Assembly: GCF_040954645.1 (NCBI RefSeq)
Contig: NC_092810.1
Span: forward strand, 74,054,660 to 74,118,659
Source: Diabrotica undecimpunctata
Taxonomy: Eukaryota > Arthropoda > Insecta > Coleoptera > Chrysomelidae
DNA length: 64,000 nt
Direction of reading: 5' to 3'
In this document: piece by piece, positions 56,242 through 64,000 of the stretch
How positions within the stretch are numbered: position 1 is the stretch's first letter
How the letters are laid out: each line of letters opens with the position of its first letter
Position numbers and translations under genes: made by a program
The notes under the pieces: model-generated
What the model was told of the DNA's origin: nothing
Database searches by the model: none
What the model saw: the letters and a program-made list of their open reading frames with translations, nothing else

Positions 56242-59200
56242 AACGGGTCAGCCTTAGGGGGGCAGCTTCGACCCAAAACTTTTCCAAAGACCCTCTCATA
56301 CTAATAGCTTCTTTGAAATGTCGTGAAGATAGTGTATATGTAGATGGAGACATAAATGGTAAAAAGCATACGTTGTTGGTGGATACCGGAGCGACCAGAA
56401 CCATTATACGCCCGACAGTTATAAACAGCCGAAAGAAACTGTTACCAACGAGGTTACGACTTCGGACCGCTACAGGTGAAAATGCCAACATTCATGGAGA
56501 AATCCAGGTACAATTGGGAATTGGGGCAGAAAAGTTTGTCCATACTGTTATAGTTGCTGACATCGAAGAGGATGTTATATTAGGAATGGACGTAATGAAT
56601 ATGCATGGATTCCAATTGGATTTTAAGAATAAGGTAATCAAAGTTGGCAACGAGGAGGTATTTCTCCATCCACATAATGACAACACTGTGCAAGCAGCCA
56701 TTACAGAAGATACAGTCGTGCCTGCGAGAAGCGAAACGATCATAGTAGCGCGACTACAGGGAATTGTAGACGAAGGGAGACCTGTTATGATGGAGCCTTG
56801 GAACCACGACGATGAGGTTGGCCGTGGAATCATAATTGGAAAGGAATTGGTGACTTCGGCTAAAGAAATTCCTGTGAGACTTATCAATGTCAACGACTAC
56901 CCAGTGACCATAAAGAAAGAGACAAAAGTAGGAACTTGTGTACCTGTGACATCCATAATCCGTCAGGCGACAACATCTGATAATTCCAACGACAAATTCG
57001 ACCAAATGGTTGCAGTTGCAGGACAGTCTCTAAATCAGATGGAGAAAAGGAAATTAAGGGAATTTCTGCGGCAGTATCGTGATATTTTCGTACCGAAAGG
57101 AGGAAAGACGGGAAGAACTACCGTTGTTAAGCATAAAATTGATACTGGTAATGCTAAGCCAATTCGTCAAACAGCTCGACGATTACCACAGGCGAAGAGA
57201 GAGGAAGCTGAAACGATTGTTCAGGAAATGAAGAAAGACGGGGTGATAGAACCTTCTACGAGCCCATGGGTCTCTCCGGTGGTCCTGGTTAAGAAGAAAG
57301 ACGGAACGACGAGGTTCTGTGTGGATTACCGTTTGCTGAACAACGTTACCAAGAAAGATAGTTATCCTCTGCCTCGGATCGATGACACATTGGACACATT
57401 GGCTGGAAGTAAATTGTTTTCTACTTAAGATTTGAAGTCTGGATACTGGCAGGTAGAAATGGACCCAGTCGATAAAGAAAAGACAGCCTTCACCACAGGA
57501 TCTGGATTGTGGCAATTCAACGTTATGCCATTTGGACTTTGTAATGCTCCTGCGACATTTGAGAGGCTTATGGAAAATGTGTTGAGAGGGTTATCTTGGA
57601 AAACATGCCTGGTTTATTTGGATGACATAATCGTCTTGGGGGAGACATTCGAAGATCATTTGAGGAATTTAGAAAACGTTTTTAATCGACTTAAAGCTGC
57701 CCAATTGATGCTAAACCCCAAGAAGTGCCAGCTATTTCAAGGTAAAGTCAATTATCTGGGTCATATAGTCAGTAAAGAAGGAGTGGCCGTGGATAAAGGA
57801 AAAATCGATTCCATTAAGGAATGGCCAAAACCAACTGACAAACATCAAGTGAGAAGTTTTCTTGGACTATGTACTTACTACCGGAGGTTTATTAAGAAGT
57901 TTGCAGATATCGCTAAGCCATTAACGCGACTTACGGAGGAAGCAAGAGATTACCGCTGGGATACAGACTGCCAAAATGCCTTTGAGACCTTGAAAAAGCA
58001 TTTAATAACAGCACCAATTTTAGGGTATCCACTGCCAGAAGGAGAGTTCATCTTAGATACAGATGCAAGTAATGTGGGAATTGGAGGAGTGCTGTCTCAG
58101 ATTCAAGGAGGACAGGAACGAGTCCTCGGATATTTTAGTAAAGTTCTTTCAAAACCTGAGCGGAATTATTGCGTCACGAGGAGAGAACTTCTAGCAGTAG
58201 TTAAATCAGTAGAGCACTTCTATCAATACCTCTATGGCAGAAAGTTTCTAATCCGAACCGACCATGCCGCCCTTAAGTGGTTGATGCAGTTTAAGAATCC
58301 AGAGGGTCAGATAGCCAGGTGGATCGAACGACTCCAAGAATACGATTTTAAGATTGAGCACCGGGCCGGAGTTAGCCATAGAAACGCTGATTCTCTTTCC
58401 AGAAGGCCATGCCCAGTAGAGTGTTCCCACTGCAACAAAACGGAATCCAAGGAAGCAGCAGTGCTAAGAACAACGATGGTCAACGACGACTGGACGCCTA
58501 TTAAGATCAGAGAAGAACAAGAAAGAGATCCAGTTATACAGAAAATTCGAAAATGGAAAGAGGAAAACCGTCGACCACCTTGGCAAGAAATATCAAACCT
58601 ATGCTCAGTAGTTAAGACGTATTGGGCCCAGTGGGACTCATTTATCATGGAAGATGGCTTGCTTAAACGAGTCCTGGAAAATGATGACGGTTCAGAGAAG
58701 AGAAGACAGTTGGTGATCCCAAAGAGCAGAATAGCCGAAGTACTTCGTCAGTTACACGACAGTCCATCGGGAGGGCATTTTGGTGTAAGGAAAACCCTTC
58801 AGCGAATTCGGGAACGGTTTTATTGGATGAACAGTTCCGACGACGTAAAAGACTGGTGTAAGAAATGTACTATTTGTGCTACGAGTAACGGGCCTCACCG
58901 GAAAAGGAGAGCTCCTATGAGACAATATAATGTTGGAAGCCCGTTTGAAAGAATAGCTTTGGACATCGCTGGACCATTTCCAGAAAGTGAAAATGGAGGC
59001 AAGTACATGTTGGTAGTAATGGATTACTTTACTAAGTGGGTCGAGATTTACGCACTTCCCGACCAGAAGGCCGCCACCGTTGCAGATAAGTTGATCCAAG
59101 AATATATCAGCCGATTTGGAGTGCCTTTGGAGATACATAGTGACCAAGGCAGGAACTTCGAAAGCGATCTATTCCAAGGAATATGTGATAGACTAGGCAT

Positions 59201-59904
59201 GAAGAAAACAAGAACTACAGCATATCACCCGCTATCTGATGGTATGGTAGAGCGGATGAATAGGACAGTCGGCAAGTATTTGACGAAGATGGTGTCCGAT
59301 CATCAGCGAGATTGGGACCAATACCTTCCGTTCTTCACAATGGCCTACAGATCTGCTGTTAACGAATCAACAGGTCAGACACCAGCCAGAGTCCTATTCG
59401 GACGCGAAATGCGACTACCTTGTGATCTAGAATTTGGGTGTCGACCTGGAGAAGATGTAGCAGGTGAGGATTATGTGATCGAATTACGAAGAAAAATGGA
59501 CGATATACATGAGTTGGTCCGTTCCCACCTTCAGATCGCTAGCGACCGAATGAAGAAACGGTACGATACACAAGCCGAAAAGGGTTGCTTTAAGAAGAAC
59601 GACAAAGTCTGGCTGTATAATCCCAAGAAGCGAAAAGGTTGTTCTCCCAAATTGCAGCAGTTTTGGGAAGGTCCATACCTCATCATGGAGAAGATCAACG
59701 ATGTCATCTACCGAATAAGCAAGATTCCGAGGGGAAAGCCGATGATAGTACACCATAACCGGCTGGCGTCTTTCGAAGGTGACCACGACGTAGATGAAGA
59801 AGTGGAAGTAAACCAAGTCCAAGACGTGTCTGACCTCACGTTTGAGGAATTCATGGGTGCCTATGGAGGTACCGGTAAAGCAAGACATGGTGTTACCACT
59901 GAAG

Positions 59905-60300
59905 AAAAGCAAGATCTACTCGCGCTCCCCGATGACTACTCGCTGGCCCTTACCATCCCGGCCAGTATCAAAGACGCACCAGGGTTGGCATCCGTCTTTC
60001 GAAGGAAGTTTGGTCGAGTTGCAGAACTTCAATGCCAGGTGCCAGCTCCCGGTAAAACCTTGAAACTCCAAGATGCATCACGTTACCTTTTCTACCTGGT
60101 AACAAAAGACACTGCCCGTGACCAACCTACCTACCGAGATGTGTGGGAAGCTTTACTTCAATTGAGAGAGCACGTACTAGAGTCCGACGTGCAAAAGTTA
60201 GCCATGCCAAAGTTGGAGTGCCGCCAATTAGATTGGAGGGTCATCCGAAATATGATGGAGGAGATCTTTAAAGACACCGAAGTCCAGGTGTTAGTCTGTT
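59905..60300 (+). other. Macrodomain-like C-terminal extension of Pol
   Basis: After the integrase the protein continues with YSLALTIPASIKDAPGLASV, then FRRKFGRVAELQCQ, YLFYLVTKDTARDQPTYRDV and LAMPKLECRQLDWRVI plus MMEEIF. The order and spacing match OARD1/POA1-like macrodomains (SLAHC...D...GIA..FK.KFG, YL.TK...PTY, AMP..GCGLD...W..V), which bind ADP-ribose or remove it. The glycine-rich GCGLD loop is changed to LECRQLD, so ligand binding or catalysis may be altered. Family call is from pattern recognition only; a profile search would decide. Confidence 0.7.
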
Positions 60301-60341
60301 GCAATCCGCATAGTTACTGGTGCGGAGAGAAAACCGTCCCT

Positions 60342-60398
60342 TGTCATTTTTATACAACTGGAAGTTGTAAAAGAGGGTCCAGTTGCCGATACCAGCAT
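60342..60398 (+). other. CCCH zinc finger at the Pol C-terminus
   Basis: CHFYTTGSCKRGSSCRYQH fits C-x7-C-x5-C-x3-H, the RNA-binding CCCH type, about 70 codons after the last macrodomain motif and 24 residues before the stop. It may bind RNA; that is inferred. Confidence 0.75.
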
Positions 60399-60446
60399 AC
60401 AGTTCCGGTTCCAGTCCCGACAAGGTTCCAGGAGGAACCATCTTTT

Positions 60447-60459
60447 AAGAGGGGGGCAA
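60447..60459 (+). other. Polypurine tract
   Basis: AAGAGGGGGGCAA directly before the 3' LTR, the primer for plus-strand synthesis; it is also coding for the last Pol residues. Confidence 0.85.
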
Positions 60460-60869
60460 TGTTACGATAATTATCCTGGCCTAAAATAACCGTATTATAT
60501 TATGACTAATGCTGTTCTGTTTTAGAATATACGAGACCTTTCGAATAGCTGGCATAAACTCCAAGTAATAAAAAAAACTGGTTCCATTCGAATCTTCCGG
60601 AATTAGGCCTGTCCATTCGAGGCGAAACCAGGTCAATTGATGTCAAAATCCATGGGATTCTAGAGCAGCTGTTTTCGTATAAATATAAGGGAACTTTTAT
60701 TTTGAAAACAGTTAATTCGGACGACGCGCTCGCGATAAAATGTTACGTTCGCTTTTTAATAAATTATGTATGTTTAGTGAAAATAAATAAATATCAGTCA
60801 TTGTGCTTTTTAATGAATTAAGATAAGAACAAGACATTATAAATTAAAGACTTAACAATTAATAAATTC

Positions 60870-60875
<6 letters not shown>
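60460..60875 (+). repeat. 3' LTR of the young gypsy element
   Basis: Identical to 54380-54795 except A instead of G at 60657. Followed by the ATAT duplication. Confidence 0.98.

Positions 60876-60905
<30 letters not shown>
60876..60905. repeat. (TA)n tract shared by two LTR elements
   Basis: A 30-bp TA tract between the gypsy 3' LTR and the next LTR, which starts immediately after ATAT. Confidence 0.95.
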
Positions 60906-60907
<2 letters not shown>

Positions 60908-62316
60908 ATATGATATAGGAGAAAGAAAGATATTGTTTAAAAAATTAATTTATAAGTTATATAGGTACTAGAGAATTTAATAAAAATATATTTATGTGAG
61001 GGCATTTTTAATAAATTAGCATATAATAAGTGTAAAAAGTTGTATTTTAATGTTGTAAATATATTTAAGTGAGCCATGTGCATAGGCAACCAACTATACA
61101 GTAAAATGACAGACAGAAATTAATCATAATACGAATATAAAGTGGGGTTATAATAATAATGTTAGTTTAAAATGTTTAATTTATATATATTTAATGATTT
61201 AAATGTTTATTTTGATCTGAAAAGCCTAAATGTAAACAAAATTATCAATAGAACATTAACGAATTCTCCAGAATGCAGAATTTGACCTTTGTTGACGGTC
61301 GAACATTCGGGAATAATAGTTATGTCTGTGGATCACTGTGGATATACTGTTTCCAGAAAATTCAGACATGTGTTTAATGGAATAAATGGAACATGATTTC
61401 TTACCAGAGGATTCTAGAACAGAAAAAAAAATATAAATACCCGGTGATTTGGATTAGAATCGATCAGTTATGAGTTACAGTTGCTGTGAGTCCAGTTTAT
61501 TATGAAAGTTAGTAGACACATTTAGTTAGTGAAGTAAATTGTTCAGAATTTTCAAGAAGTCAGTCAGAAAAGTTTAGTAAGAAATATGAAAGTTCGTTGG
61601 AGTCAGTGAATCAGTTACAAATAGTCCAATTGTTTAATATAGTGAGTTAAATGAAGATTAAAAATTATGCATATATTTTAATGCACATTTATAATTATAC
61701 ACAAATAATTATTGAAGATTAAAAAGGTATATTGGAAGAAATTAAAATTATATTATGATTGGAGTTTAGTATAAATCAACTTATAATAATTGGATATTGG
61801 TATATTGAAAAGAAGAATAAATATAAATGCTGTTTGCTGGTTTGCTTGGTGGTGTATAAATGCTGGTGAAGAAAAATATATCTTAAATTGGTAGAAGCTG
61901 ATAATTGGAAAAAGTAATTTCACAAAAACAAGGATAACCGAAGTACGAAGACATTCAGTGGTGATTAGAATATATATAGTGGAAAACAGTTCATTTAGGC
62001 ATTCAGTGAAAGAAAGGTACAAAATTTTGTTAATATAATTTAGTTAGTGTCATAACAATTTCAATTTTGAAGATAGTTTGTTTAAATTTTACATTGTCTA
62101 TAGAATTTAATTAGTTTTATAAGAATATCAATTTAAAGATAGTTTATTTTAAATTTACATTGGCTAGGTTAGATATATATGTGTGTTTCATAATAGTTAT
62201 AATAAAGATAATTTAAAAAAGTACTTACAAACTAATTCTTTGAGAACCGCGATAAAAACCCTATATTATTAAAAACACTCATTGCTTATCATTCAAACAA
62301 AAAACACATCATAACA
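60906..62316 (+). mobile_element. 5' LTR of a second LTR retrotransposon that runs off the window
   Basis: 1,411 bp from TGATATGAT to ATCATAACA, a long LTR. It is the inverted counterpart of the solo LTR at 10245-11592. It is followed by a primer binding site and gag, so it is the 5' LTR of an element whose pol lies beyond 64000. Superfamily is not certain (Ty3/gypsy is likely from the Gag pattern). Confidence 0.9.
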
Positions 62317-62319
62317 ATT

Positions 62320-62337
62320 TGGCACCCAACGCGGTGG
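62320..62337 (+). other. Primer binding site of the second LTR retrotransposon
   Basis: TGGCACCCAACGCGGTGG, three bases after the LTR, of the TGGCACCCAACG type common in insect gypsy-like elements. Confidence 0.75.
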
Positions 62338-62460
62338 CTCTCTATTTAAAAGAATTAGTTTGGGAAGATAAGTGCTCTCATATAATTAAATTAATTATCA
62401 GTAGAAAGAAAAAAGTATAGATTTTAATTTTAATTATATTTGAACAAGTAAAGTCTCAAA

Positions 62461-62691
62461 ATGTCTCAAGGAAAGAAAGGTACAAGAAGCAAAAAGAATG
62501 AAGAAGATGTGGAAGTAGAAACACAACCTATACAAGAGGAGAGTTTAGTTCAAGTTCCACAAGATACTGCAGAAATGAATCCAGAAAGAGAGGAAAATGT
62601 CAATATGGCAGCTTTGATGTCATTAATGATGCAGATGAACAAGACAATGGAAGAGAATTCAAAAGAAATCAAAGAAGACATGAAAAAATGA
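62461..62691 (+). pseudogene. Start of gag of the second LTR retrotransposon, frame broken at an A run
   Basis: ATG at 62461 (MSQGKKGTRSKKNEE) opens a charged, Glu-rich start. The frame ends at TGA 62689-62691, right after a run of six A, and the coding sense continues in the frame starting at 62688. A one-base length difference of the A run would explain it (mutation, assembly error, or ribosomal slippage). Confidence 0.75.
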
Positions 62692-64000
62692 AACAGAAAT
62701 TGGAAGAGAATCATAGAAAATTAGAAAAGAAAATAGAAGATAATACTAATAAAATTGTAAAACAAATGGAAAAACAAATGGATAAAAAACTTGAAGCTGC
62801 AGAGAAAAAAGTAGCAAATGAAATAAAAAGTATACGGAATGACTACAAGAAAAGGATAGACAATGAGAGGACAGAAGTAAAGAGGATTATTCAAGATAAT
62901 AAGATAGATATAGAACAGAAAATAGAGTTGCAGAAATGTAACTTAGAAGTAAAAATTAACGAAGACAGGAGAAACGCAGAAGAAAAATTAGACGATATAC
63001 AACAAAATATCCAAATAAATAGTAATCAAATAAGAAATGTGGAACAGAGAATAGATGATATTTCACAAATGAGAGACATAGGGAGACCTTACTTAAATTT
63101 AACAAATGAGACTGGGATTAAATTCACTGGTAATATAAAAAATTTGCATCCTAGAGTATACATAAACAGTTTAAAACATAAATTAAGATTTGTGAATAAT
63201 ATTAATGATATTAAAGATTATATTAGAGTGACATTAAATGACAATGCAGCAACTTGGTTTGCTAGTATTGAAAATGATGTAGATAATTTTCAAACATTTG
63301 AAAATAAATTTTTAAATTATTATTGGGGTGAACTAGAGCAAGCTAAGTTTAGAGAAATTCTATATTTTGGAAAGTATAATCACAATTTAAAATCAAATAT
63401 GGTAGATTATGCATTGAAACTGATAACAGTTGCAAAATATTTAGAACCACCACTTAGAGAGGATGAAACAGTCTTAAATGTATCTAGACATTTTGATGCT
63501 GATGTTGTGCAAACCGTAACTGTACAAAATGTTCAAACAATAGATAGTTTTATTAATTTTATTCAAAGAATACAAAGAGGCAATATGACAAGTAATAATA
63601 ACAACAGAAAAAACAATAATAACTTTCAATATAATAAAAATGATAATCAACAATATAGACAATCATATAATAATTATAGATATGGTGATAGTTTACAAAA
63701 TTTTAATAATAATAACAGTAATCCAAATAGACAGAACTTTAATAATAATACTAGTTATAATAGACAAAATTTTAATAATAATACTAATTATAATAGACAA
63801 CATTTTAATAACAGTACTAATAATAATAGACAAGATTTTAACAATAGAAAAAATACAGAGCGACCTAACTATAACAGACAGGTAAATTGTGTTCAAAGGA
63901 ATAGAAGCTGCGAAGACAGGGAACGAAGTAGTACAAGGCAGGAAAATGTGAGTAGAAGTCATAGTAGGGAAAGACATAGGACATCAGATCCAAGTGATCA
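62688..64000 (+). CDS. Gag of the second LTR retrotransposon, open to the window edge
   Basis: From 62688 the frame is open for 437 codons to the right edge. A long coiled coil (KQKLEENHRKLEKKIEDN onward, to about residue 120) precedes a Gag capsid-like domain with KFTGNIKNLHPRVYINSLK, ATWFASIENDVDNFQTFEN and KFLNYYWGELEQAKFREIL. Then comes a long Asn-rich, Arg-containing region with repeated YNRQNFNNN units, and a Ser/Arg-rich end. No zinc knuckle is seen before the edge. Asn-rich repeats are encoded by AAT/AAC runs. The true start is probably the ATG at 62461 if the frame break is real. Confidence 0.8.
   Translation, partial: MKQKLEENHRKLEKKIEDNTNKIVKQMEKQMDKKLEAAEKKVANEIKSIRNDYKKRIDNERTEVKRIIQDNKIDIEQKIELQKCNLEVKINEDRRNAEEKLDDIQQNIQINSNQIRNVEQRIDDISQMRDIGRPYLNLTNETGIKFTGNIKNLHPRVYINSLKHKLRFVNNINDIKDYIRVTLNDNAATWFASIENDVDNFQTFENKFLNYYWGELEQAKFREILYFGKYNHNLKSNMVDYALKLITVAKYLEPPLREDETVLNVSRHFDADVVQTVTVQNVQTIDSFINFIQRIQRGNMTSNNNNRKNNNNFQYNKNDNQQYRQSYNNYRYGDSLQNFNNNNSNPNRQNFNNNTSYNRQNFNNNTNYNRQHFNNSTNNNRQDFNNRKNTERPNYNRQVNCVQRNRSCEDRERSSTRQENVSRSHSRERHRTSDPSD

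Larger units (their letters stand above)
56202..60470 (+). pseudogene. Pol (protease, RT, RNase H, integrase, macrodomain, CCCH finger) with one in-frame stop
   Basis: Pol lies in the -1 frame relative to gag; that frame opens at 56202 and overlaps gag to 56241. Protease [14 protein letters not shown] is at about 56370. RT has [17 protein letters not shown]; a TAA at 57426-57428 interrupts it just before DLKSGYWQV. It then continues with MPFGLCNAPATFERLM, YLDD (57615-57626) and RNase H (DTDASNVGIGGVL, TDHAALKW). Integrase has an HHCC finger (HFGVRKTLQ, CKKCTIC) and a catalytic triad at Asp 58962, Asp 59142 and Glu 59250 (D-x59-D-x35-E), then WEGPYLI (GPY/F). The extra C-terminus runs to 60470, ending 11 bp inside the 3' LTR. 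The stop should abolish full-length RT in this copy. Homologues or RNA would show whether other copies lack it. Confidence 0.93.
54380..60875 (+). mobile_element. Young Ty3/gypsy retrotransposon with SAP-Gag and macrodomain-Pol
   Basis: A complete 6,496-bp element: 416-bp LTRs, primer binding site, gag, pol, polypurine tract and an ATAT duplication on each side, inserted in a TA tract. The LTRs agree at 415 of 416 positions (G at 54577 against A at 60657), which indicates recent insertion. The only obvious coding defect is a stop codon in reverse transcriptase. No envelope-like gene is present. Two accessory features are unusual: a SAP-like N-terminus in Gag and a macrodomain plus CCCH finger at the Pol C-terminus. 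Confidence 0.97.

Noticed and set aside
60471..62316. Possible envelope gene making the gypsy element a retrovirus
   Set aside because: Pol ends 11 bp inside the 3' LTR, so there is no room for a third reading frame; none is present.

Overview
The window looks like AT-rich insect nuclear DNA (the order cannot be fixed from sequence alone). The only cellular protein gene I can support is a pickpocket-type DEG/ENaC sodium channel on the plus strand. It enters from the left edge and ends at 38889. Four exons are visible (188-458, 514-573, 36873-37038, 38643-38889), with matching phases and GT/AG junctions. A 36.3-kb intron between the second and third exons is packed with transposable elements. 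One tRNA-Asp-like sequence lies in that intron. Everything right of the channel gene is also transposon-derived or unrecognised.

Layout. 0.6-2.5 kb: a TA tract and a decayed Penelope-like reverse transcriptase. 2.5-9.3 kb: a mariner-like element with long inverted arms and TA target duplications, split by an apparently intact 3.9-kb DNA transposon (4476-8361). That transposon has 35-bp inverted termini, an ATTT duplication and a two-exon, 726-residue transposase. 9.4-15.7 kb: a chain of insertions around TA tracts, comprising mariner pieces, a solo LTR and a second, decayed member of the same DNA-transposon family. 16-18.3 kb: the tRNA-like gene, an old foldback repeat and a perfect 34-bp palindrome. 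18.3-30.7 kb: a decayed Ty3/gypsy copy split by a minus-strand LINE, itself split by an intact plus-strand LINE; each insertion has its own target duplication. 30.7-36 kb: a 0.9-kb GATA array, a LINE relic and a BEL/Pao relic. 39-54 kb: an R1-like LINE, LINE tails, a third relic of the DNA-transposon family, tandem repeats and another LINE relic. 54.4-60.9 kb: a very young Ty3/gypsy element. From 60.9 kb to the right edge: the LTR, primer binding site and gag of a different LTR retrotransposon, whose solo LTR in opposite orientation is the one at 10.2-11.6 kb.

Most unusual content. The 54.4-60.9 kb gypsy element has an N-terminal SAP-like domain in Gag. Downstream of the integrase, its Pol continues into a region that reads as a macrodomain (ADP-ribose-binding fold) followed by a CCCH zinc finger. 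The decayed copy at 18.3-30.7 kb keeps the macrodomain-homologous stretch, so this is a lineage feature. The young copy has LTRs matching at 415 of 416 positions but carries an in-frame stop in reverse transcriptase. The second notable system is the DNA-transposon family seen in three divergent copies, with D...D...E/D-type motifs like those of the DUF7869 group. Its Sola-like assignment is only a hypothesis.
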